64,000 nt of DNA from Clostridiales bacterium oral taxon 876 str. F0540 (GTDB taxonomy: Bacteria; Bacillota; Clostridia; Clostridiales; Clostridiaceae): assembly GCA_000466585.1 (NCBI GenBank), contig KE993499.1, forward strand, positions 139,339-203,338, written 5' to 3'. Made by a program: the position numbers and the translations under genes. Below, one piece after another: positions 51,450-59,700 of the stretch. The notes beneath the pieces were generated by a model. The model had not been told where the DNA came from. It saw only the letters and a program-made list of their open reading frames with translations, and did not search any database. Position 1 is the first letter of the stretch. Each line of letters opens with the position of its first letter.

Positions 51450-52019
51450 TTATCTGCTTTGTTCTATTTTATAGCTTTTATAAATCTTGCTTGACTTTAC
51501 TATAAATTCACAAACCGATGAGGCTGCTATAAGAGCAAAGTTAATATCAGTCATCATTCCTTTAGGTTCTATGTAATATTTTTTTCGTATTTTTAAAATT
51601 AAGTCTTTTACACTTTTTTCTTGTTTGCATTTGTATCTTAGCTTTATATTTCCAGCTATGAACATAGATAACAGCTTAGCATGAAGTGCTGCTTCGTAAG
51701 TACCATGTCCCAACTTATCTTTTTTCCAATATTCTTTGGTATGATATATACAGAAATAATCAGCGGCAAAGTGAGATATAATACCTAAAGCCATAGAAAA
51801 GTCTTCTAAAGAGATATTGCTATTAATAATATCTTCCGAGTAGATATTAATCATTTCAATACTGTCTTCCAAGGTATGTTCGCATCTTATATAAGCTTTA
51901 TCAAGGTCAGGTCTTATGTTCCCATAGGTAAAGGCAGGCACATTCAGCATAAAATTTGTATTTTGTAAAACATATTTATAAACTAAACTAGAAAATATTA
52001 TATGGCTGCTTGTAATCAA
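51450..52019 (-). CDS. Zinc-dependent phospholipase C family protein
   Basis: 189 residues from the TTG at 52019 (SD GGAGG 7 nt upstream; the GTG at 52046 has none). The zinc-ligand pattern of the bacterial phospholipase C/P1-nuclease fold is visible: N-terminal TSSHIIFS, then NIRPDL, HFAADYF and HGTYEAALH. There is no signal peptide, so unlike the secreted alpha-toxin type this member is probably cytoplasmic. Catalytic activity is plausible but not certain. Monocistronic. Confidence 0.75.
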   Translation of the reverse strand: MITSSHIIFSSLVYKYVLQNTNFMLNVPAFTYGNIRPDLDKAYIRCEHTLEDSIEMINIYSEDIINSNISLEDFSMALGIISHFAADYFCIYHTKEYWKKDKLGHGTYEAALHAKLLSMFIAGNIKLRYKCKQEKSVKDLILKIRKKYYIEPKGMMTDINFALIAASSVCEFIVKSSKIYKSYKIEQSR

Positions 52020-52109
52020 AAATAGTTCCTCCAATAAATTGATCACATAATAATATATATTACTGATAACTTTTTTTCATATCTATAATTTTATTTATAA
52101 AAATTTAAA

Positions 52110-52140
52110 GGACGGTTAAATCCTATTATTTTAACCGCCC
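52110..52140 (-). terminator. Terminator after the FMN-binding-like lipoprotein gene
   Basis: GGGCGGTTAAA / TTTAACCGTCC (one wobble), followed by TTTAAATTTTT on the minus strand. Confidence 0.8.
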
Positions 52141-52152
52141 TAGTATATTAGT

Positions 52153-52998
52153 TTATCTAGTTGCCTGACTTAATGCTCTTTTTGCAGCTAACTTCCAGTT
52201 AGCAACTGCTTGCGAAGTTAATCCTTGTGGATTAACATCATAAGTTTGATTTTGAACCATTAAGTTAGATAGTGTATCTCTTCCATCTGCGTATCCGGAT
52301 TGAGCGCCATTAATATTTCCCATTGTTGTATTACCTGTGGTTCCACCATATTGTGTTCCTGTTATATTTCCTGTAGTCGCATTATTTCCAGTTCCATTAG
52401 CGGAAGTATTTCCAGTGCTTGTTCTATTTCCATAGCTGGCTGTATTACCCATGTTTGTAGTACCTGTTCCGCTAGCTGAGGTTCCATAACCTGTTGTACC
52501 TGTTACATTATTTGAAGTTCCATATCCTGTAGTTCCTGTGCCATTATATGAGGTGTTTCCGCCTGTTGTTGTTCCAGTTCCTCCGGTTGAAGGTGTTGTA
52601 CTTCCATTTGGATTGGTCATATTATAATTATTTGCCGGAAAATTCCCTCCACTTGCATTACCGCTGCCAACAATAGGTCTGCTTCCTGTGTTAGTAGTAA
52701 CTTTCCCACTTGTATCTGTATAGTCGAGTACTACATTGCTTATTCTTCCACCTTTTATAAATACTGTTGCCATATGATTTCCTGTAGCAGTAGGATCTCC
52801 ATAAGCTGTGTAGGTTCCATCCTTATAATTTCCTGTAGTTGTACCTTGGTTAATGTTATATCCGGTTCTTGTTCCTTGAGTTGTCCCTGTATTTGTTCTA
52901 TTTTTATTTTCTTCATTTGTTCCAGTACCTCTTTGATAGCATGCAGTCAAAGTTGTAGAAATAAGAATTGCTGATAATAATGCTGCAGTTTTTTTCAT
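52153..52998 (-). CDS. Lipoprotein with split FMN-binding-like domain and Gly/Thr/Asn repeats
   Basis: 281 residues. The signal ends with Cys20 in LTAC. The segment YKDGTYTAYGDPTATGNHMA, then TVFIKGGRISNVVLDYTD, matches the start of the FMN-binding (FMN_bind) domain, and the C-terminal GLTSQAVANWKLAAKRAL matches its last helix. Between them lies about 130 residues of Gly/Thr/Asn repeats (GTTGYGTS-like). The covalent-FMN motif (D/S)GA(T/S) expected before the last helix is replaced by NPQGLTS, so flavinylation is doubtful. Weak SD. Surface lipoprotein; role unknown. Confidence 0.75.
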   Translation of the reverse strand: MKKTAALLSAILISTTLTACYQRGTGTNEENKNRTNTGTTQGTRTGYNINQGTTTGNYKDGTYTAYGDPTATGNHMATVFIKGGRISNVVLDYTDTSGKVTTNTGSRPIVGSGNASGGNFPANNYNMTNPNGSTTPSTGGTGTTTGGNTSYNGTGTTGYGTSNNVTGTTGYGTSASGTGTTNMGNTASYGNRTSTGNTSANGTGNNATTGNITGTQYGGTTGNTTMGNINGAQSGYADGRDTLSNLMVQNQTYDVNPQGLTSQAVANWKLAAKRALSQATR

Positions 52999-53102
52999 GA
53001 ATTATCCACATCCAGTTCTCTATCCATTAAATATTGTGTCTATGTAATAAGATAAAATACTAGAGAATTATTAGGCACTTTATAATATAAGTTGAAATTT
53101 TA

Positions 53103-53129
53103 AAGCTGCAGTTATTACTTCTGCAGCTT
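53103..53129 (-). terminator. Hairpin at the end of the MocR gene
   Basis: AAGCTGCAG / CTGCAGCTT, 9 bp, overlapping the last codons and followed by TTTAAAATTT on the minus strand; a moderate terminator. Confidence 0.6.
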
Positions 53130-54560
53130 CTTTATACATTCACCAATTATTTTAAATCCTTTTTCTATATCATGGTATTCCAATCTCGAAAATCCAAGTC
53201 TGAAGGTGTTTTTTTTGATATCATCTACATAAAAAATATCTCCCGGCATAAAAATAACATTATTTTTCATTGCTTCATCTAAAAGCTTTCTTGAATCTAT
53301 ATGAGGAAGCTCTAAAAATATATGAAGTCCTCCATCACCGTAAACTCTGCAGCAGGACAAGTATTTTTCAGAACACTTTACTGCAAACTTATACTTGTCT
53401 CTGTAATATTTTCTAGCTTTCTTTAAATAGCTTTCAAAGTCTCCATTTTTTAAATACTCATATAAAAATGCCTGATCTAAAACAGAGTTATGAATATTCC
53501 TGCTTCTCTTAACGCTTTCAAGCACATCTATTAATTTTTCATCGCCGGCTATCCAGCCTACTCTAATACCAGGGAAAAGTATCTTAGAAAAACTTGCAGC
53601 GTATATTACACTATTATCCTCGCCCGCTAAAGCAGCTATAGAAGATACATGCGAAGAAGAATAAAGCAGTTCCTCATTAAATCCATCTTCTATGATAGGA
53701 ATATTATAAGCCTTACAGATTTCGTAGATTTCTTTTCTTTTATTAGCCGACATTACAGCTCCTGTAGGATTATGATAGGAAGGAATAAGATATATTAATT
53801 TCACTTCATTATTTTCTAATTTTTCTTTTAATTTTAACGTATTTATGACCCCTTGTTCCATATCAACTCCAATTATATTTAACTCATGAAGCTTCATAAG
53901 TTTAATTGCAGTGTTATGAGTAGGATTTTCACAAATAACAGTATCACCTTTAGCGGTTAGTGCAGATAATATTATGTCAAAGGCCTCAGTAAATCCATTT
54001 GTTATCAATATATCCTTATCTTTAAAGTTTACGCCTTTGTTTTCCATATAAATTTTTAAATAATCTATAAGAGGCTTATAACCTTTAGCATAACCGTAGT
54101 TAAATAGTCTTTCACCATGAACAGAAACACTGTTTAAAAAATTTCTTTTTATTTCTTCCAAATCAAATAATTTTTCATCAGGTGCTATACTTTTAAAGGA
54201 AATCATATTTTTTGCTGTGACCGCTTCATTTTTAACTATATCCAAATCTACAGCTGTATTTCCAAAAACACTGGTTTTTTTATTCCAATCCACCTGCCAT
54301 TTAGGCCCATTTTTCTTGAATTTATGGGAAACAAAAGCCCCTTTTCCCTTTATTATTTGTATATACTCCTCATCTTCAAGAAGCTCATAAGCATGAATGC
54401 ATGAATTTCTGCTTATTTTTAAAAGCTCGGAAACCTCTCTTGTGGAAGGGAGCTTGCTGCCTTCAATAAGAAACCCCTCTTCAATCATCCTTATTATTTC
54501 ATTTTTTATTTGCTTATAGATTGGTTCTCCACCTTTTAGCTTAAATTCTGACAGAAGCAT
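53115..54560 (-). CDS. MocR-type GntR/aminotransferase regulator (DdlR/PdxR-like)
   Basis: 481 residues. The N-terminal GntR winged helix (1-75; LKGGEPIYKQIKNEIIRMIE, then GSKLPSTREVSELLKISRNS) is joined by a linker to a fold type I aminotransferase domain (about 110-480) with PLP Lys in AASFSKILFPGIRVGW and the conserved ITNGFTEAFD and ENPTHNTA blocks. MocR proteins use PLP as an effector. Its start lies 12 bp after ddl on the same strand, and a MocR member (DdlR of Brevibacillus) is known to control ddl, so regulation of D-Ala-D-Ala synthesis is a reasonable inference. Confidence 0.9.
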   Translation of the reverse strand: MLLSEFKLKGGEPIYKQIKNEIIRMIEEGFLIEGSKLPSTREVSELLKISRNSCIHAYELLEDEEYIQIIKGKGAFVSHKFKKNGPKWQVDWNKKTSVFGNTAVDLDIVKNEAVTAKNMISFKSIAPDEKLFDLEEIKRNFLNSVSVHGERLFNYGYAKGYKPLIDYLKIYMENKGVNFKDKDILITNGFTEAFDIILSALTAKGDTVICENPTHNTAIKLMKLHELNIIGVDMEQGVINTLKLKEKLENNEVKLIYLIPSYHNPTGAVMSANKRKEIYEICKAYNIPIIEDGFNEELLYSSSHVSSIAALAGEDNSVIYAASFSKILFPGIRVGWIAGDEKLIDVLESVKRSRNIHNSVLDQAFLYEYLKNGDFESYLKKARKYYRDKYKFAVKCSEKYLSCCRVYGDGGLHIFLELPHIDSRKLLDEAMKNNVIFMPGDIFYVDDIKKNTFRLGFSRLEYHDIEKGFKIIGECIKKLQK

Positions 54561-54572
54561 ATTCTTACCTCA

Positions 54573-55481
54573 TTATCGCTTAATCTTTAAAGACAACTCA
54601 ATTATGGCATCAAGAAGCTCACTAAAGCTTAAGCCATATTCCCTTGCACTTTTAGGAATTAAACTGTTTTTAGTCATCCCCGGAAGAGTATTTATTTCAA
54701 GTACATAGGGTTCATTGTCTTTTAATATAATATCTATTCTACCATATACAGAACATTTAAATAAACTCCAGCACTTTCTGTATATAGTATTGATCTTTTT
54801 CTTTAACGCTTCTTCAAGCTCAACTATTACTTCTTCAGAGCCCATGTCCTCATATTTTGATTTATAATCAAAAAACTCTGAGGATGGTTTTATCTCAATA
54901 ATTGGAAGAAGATTTCCGTCTAGAATACCGCAGGTTATCTCTCTTCCTTCAATATATTTTTCTATCATTATCTCTTCATCATAAGTAAAAGCCTTTAAAA
55001 TCGCATCTAAAATGTCTTCACTGTTTCTAACTATAAAAGTCCCAAGGCTTGAGCCTCCATTAACTGGCTTAACTACTAATGGATAGCCTATTTTTTCAAG
55101 AAGCTTATAGTCTATTTCATTTCTCTTCTTTATAGTTATCCATTCCGGAGTATTTATTCCTTCGGCCCTCATAAGTCTTTTTGATATATCCTTATCCATG
55201 CAGAGACTGCTTGCTAGTATTCCGGAGCCTGAATATGGTATATTAAGACTTTCCAGTATTGCCTGTGCTCCTCCATCCTCACCAAACTTACCATGTAGAG
55301 CTAAAAGTGCAAAATCTATATTTTGTTCAAGTACTTTATCTATTAAATCTTTTCTGCTGTTTATCTGAATTTCAATTACTTCATATTTTTTCTTATCTAA
55401 GTTATCTATCATTTCTTTTCCTGTTTTTATCGAGACTTCTCTTTCTGCTGAAGTACCTCCTGTTATAACTCCTACTTTCAT
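54573..55481 (-). CDS. ddl: D-alanine--D-alanine ligase
   Basis: 302 residues, ATP-grasp fold: N-terminal GVITGGTSAEREVSIKTGKE, central FVVRN and YPLVVKPVNGGSSLGTFIVR (ATP-grasp lysine), EIMIEKYIEGREITCGILDG, and C-terminal NEPYVLEINTLPGMTKNSLI-like metal-binding block. It joins two D-alanines for the peptidoglycan stem peptide in the cytoplasm. SD AAAGGAGG precedes the ATG. It heads the two-gene unit with the MocR-type regulator gene 12 bp downstream. Confidence 0.95.
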   Translation of the reverse strand: MKVGVITGGTSAEREVSIKTGKEMIDNLDKKKYEVIEIQINSRKDLIDKVLEQNIDFALLALHGKFGEDGGAQAILESLNIPYSGSGILASSLCMDKDISKRLMRAEGINTPEWITIKKRNEIDYKLLEKIGYPLVVKPVNGGSSLGTFIVRNSEDILDAILKAFTYDEEIMIEKYIEGREITCGILDGNLLPIIEIKPSSEFFDYKSKYEDMGSEEVIVELEEALKKKINTIYRKCWSLFKCSVYGRIDIILKDNEPYVLEINTLPGMTKNSLIPKSAREYGLSFSELLDAIIELSLKIKR

Positions 55482-55540
55482 TTTATGGCCTCCTTTAAGA
55501 AATTTAATCTTATAGTTTAATTTTAATCTCTTAAAATAAT

Positions 55541-55582
55541 AAAAAAAGAACCACTGCCATGGAACTTTTCCACAGCAGTGGT
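55541..55582 (-). terminator. Terminator after msrA
   Basis: ACCACTGC / GCAGTGGT (extended with mismatches), followed by TTCTTTTTTT on the minus strand. Confidence 0.85.
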
Positions 55583-55601
55583 ATCACATAGATATCTATA
55601 A

Positions 55602-56162
55602 TTAGTCATTATAAATATCGTAATATTCTTCTCCCCAGTATTTTTGTATAAACTCATCTCTTCCTGATATTTTTCTATCTTCTTTATATTCTACCGGACT
55701 CTTCTTATAAAAATCCTGATGATAATCTTCGGCTTTGTAAAACTTTACTGCCGGAAGTATTGGAGTTACAATAGGTCCAGAAAATCTTTTTGATTCGTCC
55801 ATAGCTTTTTTAGAAGCTTCGGCCTTTTGTCTTTGTTCCTCTGTAGTATAAAATATAGCCGTTCTATAGGATGATCCTCTGTCTTGAAATTGTCCTCCCT
55901 CATCAGTAGGATCTACTTGTCTCCAATATGCCTGAAGCAGCTTGTCATAATCTATAATCTCTGGATCATAAGTCACTTTTATAACTTCATAATGCCCTGA
56001 TGCTTGAGACTTAACGTCTTTATATGTAGGATTCTCAAGATGACCTCCGGTATATCCTGATACTACCTCAACTATCCCATCTAAAACATCAAATGGTGAA
56101 ACCATGCACCAAAAACATCCACCTGCAAATATAGCAATTTCATATTTTTTATTGTCAGTCAT
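55602..56162 (-). CDS. msrA: Peptide methionine-S-sulfoxide reductase
   Basis: 186 residues. The catalytic GCFWC motif (Cys16) is at residues 15-19, and VVSGYTGGHLENPTYKDVKS, then GHYEVIKVTYDP, match MsrA. The block QVDPTDEGGQFQDRGSSYRT is also diagnostic. The enzyme reduces methionine-S-sulfoxide in proteins, using thioredoxin, protecting the cytoplasm from oxidants. No fused MsrB domain. SD AGGAGG precedes the ATG. Monocistronic with its own terminator. Confidence 0.96.
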   Translation of the reverse strand: MTDNKKYEIAIFAGGCFWCMVSPFDVLDGIVEVVSGYTGGHLENPTYKDVKSQASGHYEVIKVTYDPEIIDYDKLLQAYWRQVDPTDEGGQFQDRGSSYRTAIFYTTEEQRQKAEASKKAMDESKRFSGPIVTPILPAVKFYKAEDYHQDFYKKSPVEYKEDRKISGRDEFIQKYWGEEYYDIYND

Positions 56163-56305
56163 TATAATCGGCCTCCTGTATGTAAAACATATAAATAAAT
56201 TATAACCTATTTAGTCTTTATAAGTAATAGTTTTAAAATTAATTAAAAATTTTGTTTATAATTTTTTAATAAAAACAAATGCTAATGTTGTAGCTTAAAT
56301 TAAGT

Positions 56306-56391
56306 GGTTAAAATCCTATATGGACTTTAACCGGTGGCTTGCGAATAAAAATGAACACGCTAAGCTGCCTTATAAGCAAATTAAAAGGAGG
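56306..56391 (+). promoter_or_regulatory. Recurrent structured leader element, copy 3
   Basis: Hairpin 1: GGTTAAAATCC / GGACTTTAACC (11 bp with one A-C mismatch, loop TATAT, 56306-56332). Abutting hairpin 2: GGTGGCTT / AAGCTGCC (8 bp with two wobbles, 56333-56369). Then 14 nt and SD AAAGGAGG (56384-56391), 7 nt before a GTG start. The loop of hairpin 2 keeps GCGA but lacks the GGA..CGAG block of copies 1 and 2. Confidence 0.7.
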
Positions 56392-56398
56392 AAAAATC

Positions 56399-57247
56399 GT
56401 GGATAGAAAATTATTAAGTTTTACGGTAGCTTTATCACTTATATTTACAGCAGGATGTACTACTCAGCAGAAACAAAACATGAAAAATAATAACCCTCAG
56501 CCTATTCAAGGCGTCGAGTCTTCTGTTAACCAAATGGGCACTATTCAAAGAGTAAAAATTACTGCTGATAACTCAAATATCAGAACCGGATGCTCAAGTA
56601 ATACACCAGTTCTAAAAACAGCTACAAAAGATAGTACCTTGGATGTAGTAAGCCAAGTTTCAGACTGGTTTGCTGTAAAGCTTCCAAATAATCAGATAGG
56701 GTTTGTTCATAACCAAGAAGCTAAGCCAGTTGTTGTTGAAAATAATCAGCCAAATGTAACACCTGAAACCTCCGGAGGTGCTCCTCAAGTCACTCAAGGT
56801 AATACAACTAGTTCTACAGCACCTAAGACACCAAGCGCACAAACAAACTCTGGAACCCTGACTGCACAGGAACAGCAAATGCTAAACCTAGTAAATCAAG
56901 CAAGGGCACAAAATAATGTACCTCCGCTTCAAATTGATATGCAGGTAACTAATGTAGCAAGAATTAAGGCGCAGGATATGATAGACAATAATTATTTCAG
57001 CCACAATTCACCAAAGTACGGAAGTCCTTTTGATATGATGAAATCCTTTGGGGTAAGTTATGTTCAGGCTGGTGAAAATATAGCCGGCAATCAAACCGTT
57101 GTAAATGCTGAGAATGCTTTAATGAACTCTCCCGGGCATAGAAAAAACATATTAAATCCGGCTTATACTCATATAGGTATAGGAATTAAGAGCGGCGGCC
57201 CTTATGGAAACATGTTTTCTCAGATGTTTGTAAGCAAGCCTAAATAA
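56399..57247 (+). CDS. Lipoprotein with SH3 and CAP (SCP/YkwD) domains
   Basis: 282 residues from the GTG at 56399 (SD AAAGGAGG; the longer reading runs through the leader element). Lipobox LIFTAGC, then an SH3b domain (about 50-115; VKITADNSNIRTGCSSNTPV, DWFAVKLPNNQIGFVH), a Gln/Thr/Ser linker and a CAP domain (about 160-282; LNLVNQARAQNNVPPLQIDM, then YFSHNSPKYGSPFDMMKSFG and AENALMNSPGHRKNILNP). The conserved His and Glu residues of CAP proteins are present. Surface-anchored, likely wall-associated; function of bacterial YkwD proteins is unclear. Its leader carries the third two-hairpin element. Confidence 0.88.
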   Translation: MDRKLLSFTVALSLIFTAGCTTQQKQNMKNNNPQPIQGVESSVNQMGTIQRVKITADNSNIRTGCSSNTPVLKTATKDSTLDVVSQVSDWFAVKLPNNQIGFVHNQEAKPVVVENNQPNVTPETSGGAPQVTQGNTTSSTAPKTPSAQTNSGTLTAQEQQMLNLVNQARAQNNVPPLQIDMQVTNVARIKAQDMIDNNYFSHNSPKYGSPFDMMKSFGVSYVQAGENIAGNQTVVNAENALMNSPGHRKNILNPAYTHIGIGIKSGGPYGNMFSQMFVSKPK

Positions 57248-57264
57248 GCACACTCAAATAAAAA

Positions 57265-57297
57265 CAGCAGTCTGAAAGTATTAAATCCAGACTGCTG
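57265..57297 (+). terminator. Terminator after the CAP-domain gene
   Basis: CAGCAGTCTG / CAGACTGCTG, 10 bp, followed by an A/T-rich tract AATATTTCTATTCTTTT. Confidence 0.75.
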
Positions 57298-57304
57298 AAT
57301 ATTT

Positions 57305-57448
57305 CTATTCTTTTTTATTTTTATCTTTTAAATTATCCTTTATCTTATCTCTTACCTCAGGATTACTGTAAATCTCAGCGCCTGCCTCAATCATATTATT
57401 CCCTAAAGCAGCCATCCTTAGCTGAGCCGCAGTTAGCTTATTGCCCAT
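57305..57448 (-). CDS. 47-residue microprotein
   Basis: MGNKLTAAQLRMAALGNNMI, then EAGAEIYSNPEVRDKIKDNL and KDKNKKE. An amphipathic helical N-terminal half and a Lys-rich tail. SD AAGGAG precedes the ATG by 8 nt, and the frame is otherwise clean. No recognised family. It is convergent with the CAP-domain gene and lies 24 bp downstream of the membrane metalloprotease-like gene on the same strand, which may be co-transcribed with it. Confidence 0.7.
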   Translation of the reverse strand: MGNKLTAAQLRMAALGNNMIEAGAEIYSNPEVRDKIKDNLKDKNKKE

Positions 57449-57471
57449 ATCATCAGCTCCTTTCCTTATTA

Positions 57472-58299
57472 TCATCTATTCTTTAAAGAAAATAATACAT
57501 AACAAATGAAACTCACTACTAAAGTAAAAGCTGAAAATATAAGAGCAATTAATAAAACTGCTATCAGATGAGCATTATATCTGCCAAGCTGCATTACATA
57601 ATGAGCAGTATTAATACTAAAATACCTTAAAATAAAATTTACTATAAAAATTGAAACAAATAACACTATAAACCCACTCTTGGCTCCCTTTATATCAGCT
57701 TTGCTTAAAGCTATATGAGAAGATATGCAAATTGCAGCAACAATAAATATCCAGAAGTTAATACTTGATAAATTAGCTGTATTAAATATGCTTTTTATAA
57801 GTACACCCGAAGCTTTAAACAGAGAGCCTGCTACATTTATATCTATTTTATCATTGTTTATTCCTTCTAATACAAACATCTTAAATACCTTAAAAGAGCG
57901 AGGAACAAGAAAATACATACTTGCCACCAAGGCTCCTATGCCGCTGAATATTGGCCCCAACCCTATAAATAAATTTCCTATACTCTGATAAATACTGCTT
58001 GGATTATAGCTGTGCTCCACATACCCTAAAACACCATTTTCACTTTTTGTATTTAAAAGCTTTATTTTTGTAATATTATGATTAAAAATTATACACATTA
58101 CTGCGTGACCTAATTCATGAATCGGTGTTCCTAACCATGCTGTAATGAATATTCCTTTTCTGCCTAAGGATCTTTGCATAAGATTATTAGAAGCTCTTTC
58201 AAATCCCCCTAATATTAAGCCTGCTAATAGTGTCAATCCAGTTAGATAGAAAATCTCTATAATGCTAATTTTTAAAACTGATAATATAATTTCACTCAT
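57472..58299 (-). CDS. Membrane metalloprotease-like protein (HELGH)
   Basis: 275 residues from the ATG at 58299 (SD AGAGGTG; the longer reading has none). The motif HELGHAVM lies in an early membrane segment (TAWLGTPIHELGHAVMCIIF), with about six spans in total. This is a gluzincin-type zinc site as in M50 proteases, but the second NPDG-type motif of site-2 proteases is not evident, so it belongs to a related, poorly characterised group. Role unknown. Probably monocistronic or grouped with the microprotein downstream. Confidence 0.75.
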   Translation of the reverse strand: MSEIILSVLKISIIEIFYLTGLTLLAGLILGGFERASNNLMQRSLGRKGIFITAWLGTPIHELGHAVMCIIFNHNITKIKLLNTKSENGVLGYVEHSYNPSSIYQSIGNLFIGLGPIFSGIGALVASMYFLVPRSFKVFKMFVLEGINNDKIDINVAGSLFKASGVLIKSIFNTANLSSINFWIFIVAAICISSHIALSKADIKGAKSGFIVLFVSIFIVNFILRYFSINTAHYVMQLGRYNAHLIAVLLIALIFSAFTLVVSFICYVLFSLKNR

Positions 58300-58489
58300 T
58301 ATTTCACCTCTTTTTTTATCTTTTAATAGTATACCACAAAATTTTGTACTTCCTTTCGTATTTATATTTAGGCAATAAAACATAAAGCTTTATCACTTTT
58401 TATTACCTTGGATTTTATTGTTGCGGTTGCTTATCTATATAATATGATATAATATTCTTAATATGTTTAATCATAGGGGGATCACATTA

Positions 58490-59650
58490 GTGAATAAAAG
58501 GTTAATTTCTATATATATTTTATTTATTTTTATTTTTTGTACAAGCACTATATCCTATGCTGCTGATAATCCTCAGGATGCTATTACAAACAATAAGATA
58601 AAGTTTCAACAAATGAATGATAGTATAATAGAAACAAATAAGCAGATTTCTGAGCTAAATATAAAAATTTCTAAGACTAAGAGTGATATAAATAAAAATA
58701 ATGCAGACATAGATAAAAATAATAAAGAGATTGAAGCTGAAAAATTACATATGGAACAGCTGATTAATGAAATTAATCAAAAGCAAGAGGTAGCTAACAA
58801 GAGACTTAGAGCAATGTACATAAATGGATATAATGAAAATTTTGCTGCAATTCTCCTTACATCTAAAAGCTTTTCAGATTTACTTTCAAGATATGAGATA
58901 ATAAAAAATATAATAACCTATGATAAGAAAGTCTTTGATGACTTAACTTCAAGAAAAAAAAGACTTAAGGAAGCTATTAGTGATTTAGACAATAAGCTTC
59001 AAAAGCTTCAGGAACTAAAAAATAACAACTTAGAAAAGCTTCAACAGTTAGACAATGATAAAAAGAAGCTTCAGGAGCTGATTATTGAGTTTGATAAAGA
59101 GAAAGCTTTAGCAGCCCAAGCTATAAAGGACAATGAGGAAAAGCTTATTGCTCATTCTATATCAGTAATTGACTCAAGCTCTTCCACAATACCTGATATG
59201 AAAGGCGCTCTCCAAACGCTTAACAGCTTAGTTTCTCAAATAAGCACTGATTCTGTTAGAAGTAAAGCTAAAGATTATATAGCTTCAGGTAATAAAAAGC
59301 TTGCAGATATGCTGGCCAAAGAAACCAAACCAGTGGTTTCAGGCAACGAAACTTATAAAGCAACCTATACTATGCAAGCTACGGCATATACAGGTGGTAC
59401 ACTTACTGCATTGGGTCTTAAGCCTGTACGGGATCCCTCAGGTTTAAGCACTATAGCTGTTGACCCGTCGATTATTCCGCTTGGTTCTAAGGTATATATA
59501 CCTGGTTATGGCTATGCAATATGCTCTGATACTGGAAGCGCCATAAAAGGAAACATAATTGACTTATATTTAAATTCGGAAGATGAATGTATAAGCTGGG
59601 GTCGAAGAAATGTAACACTTTATATTGTAGCTTATCCGGGAGAATGGTAA
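58490..59650 (+). CDS. Cell-wall protein with CwlO-like coiled coil and 3D domain
   Basis: 386 residues from the GTG at 58490 (SD AGGGGG 9 nt upstream). A signal peptide (about 5-30) is followed by a long coiled coil (about 35-235; QMNDSIIETNKQISELNIKI, then KNNADIDKNNKEIEAEKLHM; the stretch NGYNENFAAILLTSKSFSDL is typical of the PcsB/CwlO N-terminal domain). A C-terminal 3D domain (about 300-386; TMQATAYTGGTLTALGLKPV, then AVDPSIIPLGSKVYI) carries the three conserved Asp. Probably a secreted peptidoglycan hydrolase (lytic transglycosylase-like 3D) or its partner, working on the cell wall. Confidence 0.88.
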   Translation: MNKRLISIYILFIFIFCTSTISYAADNPQDAITNNKIKFQQMNDSIIETNKQISELNIKISKTKSDINKNNADIDKNNKEIEAEKLHMEQLINEINQKQEVANKRLRAMYINGYNENFAAILLTSKSFSDLLSRYEIIKNIITYDKKVFDDLTSRKKRLKEAISDLDNKLQKLQELKNNNLEKLQQLDNDKKKLQELIIEFDKEKALAAQAIKDNEEKLIAHSISVIDSSSSTIPDMKGALQTLNSLVSQISTDSVRSKAKDYIASGNKKLADMLAKETKPVVSGNETYKATYTMQATAYTGGTLTALGLKPVRDPSGLSTIAVDPSIIPLGSKVYIPGYGYAICSDTGSAIKGNIIDLYLNSEDECISWGRRNVTLYIVAYPGEW

Positions 59651-59663
59651 TGTACTTATAATT

Positions 59664-59690
59664 AAAGGACAACTTATTAGGTTGTCCTTT
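59664..59690. terminator. Bidirectional terminator
   Basis: AAAGGACAAC / GTTGTCCTTT, 10 bp with loop TTATTAG and T-run; shared by the convergent 3D-domain and GGDEF-EAL genes. Confidence 0.85.
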
Positions 59691-59700
59691 TTCTATAGCA

